A stretch of DNA of 64,000 nt from Cognaticolwellia mytili. GTDB lineage: Bacteria; Pseudomonadota; Gammaproteobacteria; Enterobacterales; Alteromonadaceae. Made by a program: the position numbers and the translations under genes. The notes below the pieces were generated by a model. The model did not search any database and was not told the DNA's origin. It saw only the letters and a program-made list of their open reading frames with translations. The stretch spans positions 744,001-808,000 of the forward strand of contig NZ_NBOF01000003.1 in the NCBI RefSeq assembly GCF_002104475.1, read 5' to 3'. Numbering within the stretch: the stretch's first letter is position 1; each line of letters opens with the position of its first letter. Of this stretch, positions 9,711 through 16,689 are shown in pieces.

Positions 9711-10064
9711 ATGCTGTATTTATATTTAGGTTATATTTTGGCGCAAACATTTGCGGTAATTGAAAAACTAATGACTGCTACTATGTCACCATTAGCATTG
9801 TTTTTTTCAATTGTAGCGTTCGTAATATGGTCTGCATTCCCTATGCTTGGCTATTTATTAGCCAAGGTGTTTAAAGCAAAAGGTAATTTAAACAATAAAA
9901 CGCTATTAGCTAGTGGCTTTGCTTTAGGTTTTGTCGAGAATATTTTATTTCATTTTGATATTCTGCCTTACGGTTGGGAAGGAGCAGGTACATTTATTGT
10001 TGCTACTTTAGCATTCTGCTTGGCGTTTGTTTGCCTAACGAAGCCAGTACAGTTGGTTCGTTAG
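9711..10064 (+). CDS. small integral membrane protein
   Basis: A 117-residue hydrophobic protein with three to four predicted membrane helices (about residues 3-20, 28-50, 62-85 and 92-110). I do not recognise a family. The ATG at 9711 follows an AGAGAG ribosome site. It is a single gene, convergent with ubiT and separated from it by a hairpin. A possible FNR site upstream hints at oxygen-responsive expression, which is only inference. Confidence 0.7.
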   Translation: MLYLYLGYILAQTFAVIEKLMTATMSPLALFFSIVAFVIWSAFPMLGYLLAKVFKAKGNLNNKTLLASGFALGFVENILFHFDILPYGWEGAGTFIVATLAFCLAFVCLTKPVQLVR

Positions 10065-10112
10065 TAATTACTTCGTTTATATCAATTAACATATTGGTTT
10101 AAAAGTGATTAT

Positions 10113-10146
10113 TGAAGGGAAGTGTTAAACATTTCCCTTCATTCTA
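10113..10146. terminator. hairpin between convergent genes
   Basis: A perfect 9-bp stem, TGAAGGGAA / TTCCCTTCA, with an 11-base loop lies between the convergent 9711 gene and ubiT. The trailing T-tract is weak on both strands, so termination efficiency is uncertain. Confidence 0.55.
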
Positions 10147-10173
10147 GTTCTTCATGTCTAAGTCGACTCGGCC

Positions 10174-10740
10174 TTAGACCAGTACGCCATGCTTAATTTC
10201 TTGTTGGGTTTGCTCAACCACGTCTGCCAGGATATTAATGATTTTATGTACACTACTAGGGAGTTGGTCAACATCAACGGCGTCAATCAAATTTTTTACT
10301 TCTAGGCCTAACTCGGTATCACCTTCAATGTGCAAACGACGTTGAAAAAATAAGGTGTCAGGGTCTTGTTTTCGCCCAGCAATAAGCAGTAAATCATCGC
10401 CAGAAGCACTAAAACTAACATCTTCTGTAATCGCTAGCTCTGGCGCTGCCATGATAAGTCGATCTTGATCAAAGCTAATCCACCAATGTAGATCAATATC
10501 GGTAATGGATATTTTCAACCATTTGTCAGTTAGAAATTCAAAGTCGCCGTCTTCAATTGCTTCTTTAAATACCGAGTGCAATGCAGGTATCAATATTTTA
10601 TTTTGTGCGCTAAATGGCACTAAGCGTAAGCTCGGTTTAAGTATTTTAGGCAATAGCGATAAGGCGCTGCTTCGTATGCTAAACGGCAAGTTCTGTAAGC
10701 TAATTCGTTCAGTAATTTGATTAATCAAGGTAAATTCCAC
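10174..10740 (-). CDS. ubiT: ubiquinone anaerobic biosynthesis accessory factor UbiT (SCP2 domain)
   Basis: Lipid-binding SCP2-domain protein of 188 residues that carries quinone intermediates in the O2-independent ubiquinone pathway. The SCP2 core runs from about residue 45 to 150 (DGDFEFLTDKWLKISITDIDLHWWIS, then the LLIAGRKQDPDTLFFQRRL motif). The final GDTELGLEVKNLIDAVD segment is typical of the UbiT subgroup. The GTG at 10740 is the only plausible start ahead of the conserved region. It is divergent from ubiU-ubiV, the usual arrangement, which supports the assignment. A possible FNR-like site lies upstream (10835-10848). Confidence 0.88.
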   Translation of the reverse strand: MEFTLINQITERISLQNLPFSIRSSALSLLPKILKPSLRLVPFSAQNKILIPALHSVFKEAIEDGDFEFLTDKWLKISITDIDLHWWISFDQDRLIMAAPELAITEDVSFSASGDDLLLIAGRKQDPDTLFFQRRLHIEGDTELGLEVKNLIDAVDVDQLPSSVHKIINILADVVEQTQQEIKHGVLV

Positions 10741-10834
10741 ATGCTAAATAGTGACTAAAATAGGACTGCCAATACTTTAGGTTCACTCATTTAAATTATG
10801 AGCATTACATTATCATGTGAGCTCTAGCGTTATT

Positions 10835-10848
10835 ATGAAGCAGATCAA
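10835..10848 (-). promoter_or_regulatory. possible FNR-like site for ubiT
   Basis: Read on the minus strand this is TTGATCTGCTTCAT: a perfect left half and a 3/5 right half of the FNR consensus. A possible -10 (GATAAT on the minus strand, 10814-10809) puts the site centre about 40 bases upstream of transcription. Weak by sequence alone; context raises its plausibility. Confidence 0.35.
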
Positions 10849-10916
10849 AGTTGAACCTGTATCTTCATGTTACTTGAAAACAAGCTTTTATTTTTAACTC
10901 ACTGGCTATGAATTAG

Positions 10917-10930
10917 TTATTTTATATCAA
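10917..10930 (+). promoter_or_regulatory. possible FNR-like site for ubiUV
   Basis: TTATTTTATATCAA has a perfect right FNR half-site and a 3/5 left half. The candidate -10, TACACT (10953-10958), gives a predicted start near 10965 with the site centred at -41.5, the class II position, and a 25-base leader before ubiU. In E. coli ubiUV is, as I recall, activated anaerobically by Fnr. The match itself is imperfect. Confidence 0.4.
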
Positions 10931-10989
10931 ATAATCTCTGACTGAACCTAGGTACACTGCCAAGCAAAATAATTTCTGGTTCGGATGAT

Positions 10990-11985
10990 ATGGAACTTTT
11001 GTGTCCTGCAGGTAATCTACCTGCGCTAAAAACAGCGATTGATAACGGTGCTGATGCAGTTTATATCGGTATGAAAGATGATACTAATGCACGTCATTTT
11101 GCTGGCCTTAACTTTAATGATGGTAAGTTAGTAAAAGGTGCAGACTATGTGCATGAGCATGGCAAAAAATTACATGTAGCCATTAATACTTTTGCTCATC
11201 CTGATGGCGAAGAACGCTGGCGTAAAGCAGTTGATAACGCTGTGGCTATTGGTACTGATGCTTTGATTATTGCTGATTTAGGTGTGCTTGATTACGCGGC
11301 AACTAAATACCCTGATGTTGAACGCCATGTTTCAGTGCAAGCATCAACAACCAACTTAGAAGCGATTAAATTTTTCAAAAATAACTTTGATGTTGAACGT
11401 GTTGTATTGCCGCGCGTATTGTCAGTGCAACAAGTTCGCCAATTAGCAAAAACCAGCCCTGTAAAGTTAGAAGTATTTGCCTTTGGTAGCTTATGCATTA
11501 TGTCAGAAGGGCGTTGTTACTTATCTTCTTATATGACAGGCGAGTCACCAAATACGGCGGGTGCTTGTTCCCCTGCAAAATATGTTCGTTGGCAAGAAAC
11601 CGATAAAGGCTTAGAAAGCCGTTTAAATAATGTCTTGATTGACCGCTATCAAAGTGACGAAAATGCCGGCTATCCGACCTTATGTAAAGGCCGCTTTGAA
11701 GTTGATAACAATGTTTATCATGCCTTAGAAGAGCCGACGAGTTTAAATACCTTAGAGCTGATTCCTGAATTGGTAAAAATGGGCATTGCCTCGGTGAAAA
11801 TTGAAGGGCGTCAGCGTAGTCCTGCTTATGTAGAACAAGTCGCGAAAACTTGGCGCATGGCGTTAGACCGTTTTGCCGAAAACCCAGATGCTTATGATGT
11901 TGAACAGGCTTGGATGAATACCTTATCAAACCTTTCTGAAGGCAGCCAAACCACGTTGGGCGCATATCACCGTAAATGGCAATAA
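10990..11985 (+). CDS. ubiU: O2-independent ubiquinone hydroxylation protein UbiU (U32 family)
   Basis: With UbiV forms the iron-sulfur complex that hydroxylates ubiquinone precursors without O2. It is a 331-residue protein of the peptidase-U32 family. The four cluster cysteines are visible at C169, C176, C193 and C232, the same numbering as in E. coli UbiU. Typical motifs are the N-terminal ELLCPAGNLPALK and the U32 signature near 165-180 (FAFGSLCIMSEGRC). The ATG at 10990 is followed, 22 bases after the stop, by ubiV. It is divergent from ubiT, so the complete ubiTUV set is present. Confidence 0.96.
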   Translation: MELLCPAGNLPALKTAIDNGADAVYIGMKDDTNARHFAGLNFNDGKLVKGADYVHEHGKKLHVAINTFAHPDGEERWRKAVDNAVAIGTDALIIADLGVLDYAATKYPDVERHVSVQASTTNLEAIKFFKNNFDVERVVLPRVLSVQQVRQLAKTSPVKLEVFAFGSLCIMSEGRCYLSSYMTGESPNTAGACSPAKYVRWQETDKGLESRLNNVLIDRYQSDENAGYPTLCKGRFEVDNNVYHALEEPTSLNTLELIPELVKMGIASVKIEGRQRSPAYVEQVAKTWRMALDRFAENPDAYDVEQAWMNTLSNLSEGSQTTLGAYHRKWQ

Positions 11986-12007
11986 ATATTAATAGTTGGA
12001 AATGAAT

Positions 12008-12889
12008 ATGAAATTTTCTCTTGGTCCCAGTTTGTTTTTTTGGCCCAAAAATGATGTTGAAGCTTATTATCAACAAGCATTAAACAGTAAAGCCGATATT
12101 ATTTATTTAGGTGAAACCGTTTGTTCTAAGCGCCGTGAGCTACGAGCGAAAGACTGGATTAACCTCGCCAAAGAACTCAACAGTAATAGCGATAAACAGA
12201 TCGTATTATCAACTATGGCATTGCTGGAGTCGCCGGCAGAAATTCAAACTATGCGCCGATTATGCGGTAATGGTGAATTGCTTATTGAAGCAAATGATTT
12301 AAGCGCCGTTCAAATGATGTATGAGCTGAACTTGCCTTTTGTCGCAGGCCCGGCAATTAACTGCTACAACATTGCAACCTTAAAAGTATTACTTCGACAA
12401 GGTATGAGCCGCTGGGTAATGCCAGTAGAAGTTTCTGGTGATTGGCTGAAAACTTTACTGCAGCAAGCAGAAGAAGAAAACATTCGTGACCAATTTGAGT
12501 GTGAAGTATTTTCGTGGGGCTATATGCCGCTTGCTTATTCAGCGCGTTGTTTTACTGCTCGTTCAGAAGATAGGCCAAAAGACGATTGTAAATATTGCTG
12601 CATTAAATACCCTGAAGGGCGAAAAATGAATAGCCGAGAAGGTGAGCGCGTGTTCATTTTAAATGGCATTCAAACCATGTCAGGCTACCAATACAACTTA
12701 GTGAATGAAGTACCTGAAATGGTAAATATGGGAGTTGATATTGCCCGTATTAGTGCTGATAACGAAAAAGCTTTTACCATGCTTGACCGCTTTGGTAATC
12801 AGCTAGTGACCCCTGAAAAATATCCGCTTGACGGAGTGGAAGAATGTAATGGCTACTGGCATAAAATTGCTGGCATGTCTGTGGCATAA
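12008..12889 (+). CDS. ubiV: O2-independent ubiquinone hydroxylation protein UbiV (U32 family)
   Basis: Partner of UbiU, 293 residues from the ATG at 12008. Cluster cysteines fit C39, C181, C194 and C198, matching the E. coli pattern; C197 is an additional neighbouring cysteine. The start MKFSLGPSLFFWPK aligns with the family N-terminus. The upstream in-frame TTG (11996) and ATG (12002) are less likely because the GGA ribosome site at 11998-12000 fits the ATG at 12008. Probably co-transcribed with ubiU. Confidence 0.95.
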   Translation: MKFSLGPSLFFWPKNDVEAYYQQALNSKADIIYLGETVCSKRRELRAKDWINLAKELNSNSDKQIVLSTMALLESPAEIQTMRRLCGNGELLIEANDLSAVQMMYELNLPFVAGPAINCYNIATLKVLLRQGMSRWVMPVEVSGDWLKTLLQQAEEENIRDQFECEVFSWGYMPLAYSARCFTARSEDRPKDDCKYCCIKYPEGRKMNSREGERVFILNGIQTMSGYQYNLVNEVPEMVNMGVDIARISADNEKAFTMLDRFGNQLVTPEKYPLDGVEECNGYWHKIAGMSVA

Positions 12890-12999
12890 ACTAGAACAAG
12901 TTAATTGTTGTTTAGGTAAATGCTAACCAACATTATTTGGAAAAGCTGCCAATAAACTGATGTTAATTGGTATGAATGAGAACATAAAAGGTTATTAAT

Positions 13000-14145
13000 A
13001 TGGTCCAGTTAAATGCTGATGAATTCAACCAAGAACATTTTTTACGTGAATATTGGCAGAAAAAACCTGTGGTTATCCGCCAAGGGTTTAAACATTTTCA
13101 AGACCCAATTAGCGCTGATGAAATTGCCGGATTAGCCTGTGAAGAAGAAGTTGAGTCGCGCTTAGTGTATAAAAAAGGTCAAGAATGGCAGGCTGAATTT
13201 GGCCCATTTGAATCTTACGAGCACTTAGGTGATAAAAACTGGTCGCTGGTTGTACAAGCTCTCGATAACTGGTCGGAAGAAGCGGCACAAATGATAGAAC
13301 CATTTCGTTTTCTTCCGCATTGGCGCTTAGATGACTTAATGGTCAGTTTTGCAACCCCTGGTGGTGGCGTAGGGCCACATATTGATTGGTACGACGTATT
13401 TATCTGCCAAGGCTCTGGCAAGCGACATTGGCGTGTTGGTGATGAAGGCCAACATCGTGAGTTTGCAGCACATGCAGCGCTTTTACATGTTGAACCATTT
13501 GAAGCCATAATTGACGTTGAGTTGGAGCCAGGTGATATTTTATATATTCCACCAGGCTTTCCGCACGAAGGGGTAACCTTAGAAACAAGTTTAAGTTTTT
13601 CAGTTGGCTTTCGCACGAATTCGGCGGTGAGTTTACTCAGTGGTTTTGCCGATCATTTGATTGACAATGAACAAGGTGGTCAGTTAATTACCGACCCTGA
13701 ACGCCAAGCAACACAGCATAGCGGCGCAATTGATGCGAACGATTTTGAGAAAATAAAGCAGCAACTCACCTCGTTAACAGATAATGATGAAATTTTACGT
13801 CACTTCATTGGCGGATTTTATACTCAAGCTAAGCACGAATTAGACTTACAACCTGATCTTGATTTAATTGCTGATGACGATATTAAAGTTGCCATTGCAG
13901 AGCATAATTTAATGCGCTTAGGTGGTGTGAGAGCGTTTTATTTTCCTGAAACTGTCACTGAAGGTATTTGCTACATTGATGGCAAAACCGTTGAATTCCC
14001 CAAAGCTATTTCGCCTATTGTGCAGCTAATGTGTGATCAAGTTGTTATTACGCAAGAGCAACTTGCTCCGTGGACTAACAACAGCGATTTTATTGACTTT
14101 ATTACTGCGCAACTTGGTGCAGGCTACTGGTACTGTGCTAGCTGA
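13000..14145 (+). CDS. roxA: ribosomal oxygenase, uL16 arginine hydroxylase (RoxA/YcfD type)
   Basis: Fe(II)/2-oxoglutarate-dependent JmjC/cupin oxygenase that hydroxylates an arginine of ribosomal protein uL16. The 381-residue length fits the family. The metal triad is visible: H127 and D129 in PHIDWYD, and H189 in PPGFPHEG. The C-terminal half (about 210-381) corresponds to the dimerisation and winged-helix regions of RoxA. It is followed by rsuA, a 16S rRNA modification gene, so two ribosome-modifying genes sit together. It requires O2, in contrast to the neighbouring ubiUV. Confidence 0.94.
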   Translation: MVQLNADEFNQEHFLREYWQKKPVVIRQGFKHFQDPISADEIAGLACEEEVESRLVYKKGQEWQAEFGPFESYEHLGDKNWSLVVQALDNWSEEAAQMIEPFRFLPHWRLDDLMVSFATPGGGVGPHIDWYDVFICQGSGKRHWRVGDEGQHREFAAHAALLHVEPFEAIIDVELEPGDILYIPPGFPHEGVTLETSLSFSVGFRTNSAVSLLSGFADHLIDNEQGGQLITDPERQATQHSGAIDANDFEKIKQQLTSLTDNDEILRHFIGGFYTQAKHELDLQPDLDLIADDDIKVAIAEHNLMRLGGVRAFYFPETVTEGICYIDGKTVEFPKAISPIVQLMCDQVVITQEQLAPWTNNSDFIDFITAQLGAGYWYCAS

Positions 14146-14191
14146 GTCAGCAACCGCAACTAGTTTAGCTATAGTCTTGCTAAAATAATTT

Positions 14192-14219
14192 AAATGGCGA
14201 TAATAGCGTCGCCTTTATT
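14192..14219 (+). terminator. possible terminator between roxA and rsuA
   Basis: A short stem GGCGA / TCGCC with an 8-base loop, extended by AAA/TTT, followed by TTTATT. It lies between the roxA stop and the rsuA start. The stem is short; partial termination or no function is possible. Confidence 0.4.
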
Positions 14220-14248
14220 CTATTACTTTGTTAGCGACATCATTTCCT

Positions 14249-14938
14249 ATGCGATTAGATAAATTTATTTGTAAAAGTACTGAGCTTACCCGCACCGAAG
14301 CAAAAAAATTGCTTAAAATGGGTACGGTACTAGTTAATGATGTTGTTATTAAAGACCCGTCAACACAAGTACATGAAAATAATAGCATTACTATTGATGG
14401 TGAAGAGTTAACAGCCCGTAGTTCTCGTTATATTATTTTGCATAAACCTGTCGATACCATTTGCTCAAATGTGGATGAAACTTATCCGTCTTTATTACAC
14501 TTAATTGATGTTGATAGAGCATTCGATATGCACATCGCTGGGCGCTTAGATGCTGATACAACCGGATTGGTTTTAATTACCGATGATGGTCGTTGGTCGC
14601 ACAATATTATTTCGCCAAAAAAACAGTGTGAAAAAGTCTATCGCGTATGGCTACGTAATCCATTAAAAGATGATACTGCAGAAAGGTTTACTGCTGGCGT
14701 GCAATTGCAGGGGGAAGACGGCTTAACTCGTCCTGCCAAATTAGAAAAAATTGATGAACAAGAAGTGTTGTTGACGATAACCGAAGGTAAATATCACCAA
14801 GTGAAACGTATGTTCGCCTCCGTAGGCAATAAAGTTATGGGTTTGCATCGTGAGCAGATTGGGCCAATAAAGTTAGCAGATTTACCCTTAGGTGAGTGGC
14901 GCTATTTATCACAAAATGAAGTGGATGCATTTTTATAA
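14249..14938 (+). CDS. rsuA: 16S rRNA pseudouridine(516) synthase
   Basis: Isomerises U516 of 16S rRNA to pseudouridine in the small-subunit precursor. It has 229 residues: an N-terminal S4 RNA-binding domain (about 1-60, beginning MRLDKFICK) and a catalytic domain with the GRLDADTTGL motif containing the catalytic Asp (near residue 100). The C-terminal KYHQVKRMF motif is also present. The ATG at 14249 starts exactly at the conserved S4 domain; an in-frame TTG at 14228 would add seven unconserved residues. It follows roxA on the same strand. Confidence 0.93.
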   Translation: MRLDKFICKSTELTRTEAKKLLKMGTVLVNDVVIKDPSTQVHENNSITIDGEELTARSSRYIILHKPVDTICSNVDETYPSLLHLIDVDRAFDMHIAGRLDADTTGLVLITDDGRWSHNIISPKKQCEKVYRVWLRNPLKDDTAERFTAGVQLQGEDGLTRPAKLEKIDEQEVLLTITEGKYHQVKRMFASVGNKVMGLHREQIGPIKLADLPLGEWRYLSQNEVDAFL

Positions 14939-14998
14939 GTAACGCTTATTTTTTATCTACTCATTAACCGATACAATAATAAATCATTTTTCACGGTT

Positions 14999-15781
14999 CT
15001 AATCGGCACTTACTTTAAGTGCTAGAGCTTTTGAGTGCGTCAACAATTTACCATCGCCAATTTTTCCATGTCCAGGCACAACTTGTTTAACTGTTGGGTA
15101 TTTATCAATTAAATTCTGCATTGAAGCTGGCCATTGTGCAATATTAGCATCACCAGTGTAACCGAGTGTTTTACTGCTCAGACTCTTGACAAAGCAGCCA
15201 CCAAATAATAGTTCATGCTCGGGCAACCATACGACTATGTTATCGTGAGAATGACCTGCACCCGGATAGAATACTTCAATAACACCATTAGCAAATGAAG
15301 GTTTGCTTACCGAGCTGTTATTCATTATTAAGTCATGTTTAGTCGCTTGTTTATTATTTTTCGTTAATAATTCATTAGTTAATTTGCTAGCGTAGGTGTC
15401 GATGGATAATTTATTTAGATAAGGAACACCACCAGCGCGATCTTCATGAGAGTGCGTTGAAATACTACTCTTAAGAGTCAAGCCTTGTTCTTTTATCCAA
15501 ATGACTAATTTTTCAGTATCTGCTTCTGTCCAAGGAGTATCGATAATATAGGCACTTTTACCTTCAGTGACAATCAAACCATTAGCGGGCACCATGCCAT
15601 AACCTTTTATCTTCTGGTATGAAATATGTTGAAAAACATTACTAGTTATTTGGTTAATGATCAGTTGATATTTTTTATTTGCCGTTGGAATAGGCTTAAC
15701 TGTCGTTTGATGGGCATTGGCTAAATTTGTTGCCAGTATTATAGCGGTTAGAAATATTGTTGTTGTGTAGTTAAAGCGCAA
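14999..15781 (-). CDS. subclass B1-type metallo-beta-lactamase
   Basis: Secreted zinc hydrolase of 260 residues with all class B1 zinc ligands visible. Zn1 ligands are H110 and H112 (in THSHEDRAGG) and H177 (PGAGHSHDN). Zn2 ligands are D114, C196 (FGGCFVK) and H238 (VPGHGKIGD). The signal peptide covers about residues 1-23, ending ANA. From memory, the segments IDTPWTEADTEKLV, YASKLTNELL, VVWLPE and GDANIAQWP closely resemble IMP-type enzymes. B1 enzymes hydrolyse penicillins, cephalosporins and carbapenems, but activity here is untested. The start is a TTG at 15781 with a good AGGAG ribosome site. It is a single chromosomal gene with no mobile-element context. Confidence 0.92.
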   Translation of the reverse strand: MRFNYTTTIFLTAIILATNLANAHQTTVKPIPTANKKYQLIINQITSNVFQHISYQKIKGYGMVPANGLIVTEGKSAYIIDTPWTEADTEKLVIWIKEQGLTLKSSISTHSHEDRAGGVPYLNKLSIDTYASKLTNELLTKNNKQATKHDLIMNNSSVSKPSFANGVIEVFYPGAGHSHDNIVVWLPEHELLFGGCFVKSLSSKTLGYTGDANIAQWPASMQNLIDKYPTVKQVVPGHGKIGDGKLLTHSKALALKVSAD

Positions 15782-15994
15782 AATACTCTCCTAATTTATA
15801 GCCGTGTTTACCATACATGTTTGATGCTTTTTTGTCGATTATTCAATGAGGTGAAGTTCATTTATTGATGAAGGTATTGGTAAGCATGAAGTGTTCGAGT
15901 TGCTTTGAAATTATAGTCTAAAAAATAGTTAAACTTTTCTTTTGTATTGCCGATTAAATGAACAACTAAAACAGTATTTGACGGAGAAATATTC

Positions 15995-16285
15995 ATGGAC
16001 GTTATAGCCGAATTACTGCCACCAAGTTATACCGCTAAAGCGGAGCCTTCAGTGAAAGATCGTGAGAGACAAAGCCAAAGAGAAAAAATGCTGCGCAAAG
16101 AGCTTGCCATTGTTTTCGAACCTGAACAGAAAACAATGGAAACAACGGTAAAGGTTTTACCGGAAACAGATCGTCGTGTAGGTGAGGATCGTCGACAACA
16201 GAAAATAAGTCGAGGTCGATGGTTAGAATCTCGCGATAGAAATGATCGTAGAACAACAGAGTCAGCGATATCCGTTAAAATTTAA
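15995..16285 (+). CDS. small highly charged protein of unknown function
   Basis: A 96-residue soluble protein I do not recognise. The first half is mixed in charge (SVKDRERQSQREKMLRKEL). The second half contains DRR/DRN-type repeats (TDRRVGEDRRQQ, then ESRDRNDRRTTES). No signal peptide or membrane helix is seen. A GGAG ribosome site stands before the ATG at 15995. It is a single gene between the divergent metallo-beta-lactamase gene and a convergent DUF1244 gene. Confidence 0.65.
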   Translation: MDVIAELLPPSYTAKAEPSVKDRERQSQREKMLRKELAIVFEPEQKTMETTVKVLPETDRRVGEDRRQQKISRGRWLESRDRNDRRTTESAISVKI

Positions 16286-16357
16286 CGGGCAAGTTAAACC
16301 ATATAAAAGCAAGGTTAATCTACGATAATAAACTGAGTTTCTTCGCCGTATTTAAAG

Positions 16358-16648
16358 TTACTTCTTAGAGTTGTACTCATTAAATTTGGCCATTTGCTCA
16401 TCAGTCGCTGGTAACTGATGTTTTTCTTTCCACTCACTGTATGGCATACCATAAACCTGTTCACGAGCCGTATCAATATCGACGTCTACGCCTAATTCTT
16501 TTGCTTCAGCAACAGTCCACTTTGAAAAACAATTGCGACAAAAACCGGCAAGGTTCATTAATTCGATGTTTTGTACGTCTTTACGGTTGTCTAAATGTGC
16601 TAATAAACGGCGAAATACTGCCGCTTGAATTTCAATTTCTTTATCCAT
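16358..16648 (-). CDS. DUF1244 family protein
   Basis: Small cytoplasmic protein of 96 residues matching the DUF1244 family throughout. The diagnostic core is FRRLLAHLDNRKDVQNIELM followed by LAGFCRNCFSKW, which holds two conserved cysteines, and a downstream MPYSEWKEKHQ segment. The biochemical role is unknown; the paired Cys suggests metal binding. A GAGGAC ribosome site precedes the ATG. It lies 41 bases downstream of csiV on the same strand and may share its transcript. Confidence 0.88.
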   Translation of the reverse strand: MDKEIEIQAAVFRRLLAHLDNRKDVQNIELMNLAGFCRNCFSKWTVAEAKELGVDVDIDTAREQVYGMPYSEWKEKHQLPATDEQMAKFNEYNSKK

Positions 16649-16689
16649 AATGTCCTCTGAATATTGTTTCTATTTCTGATTAAGATATT

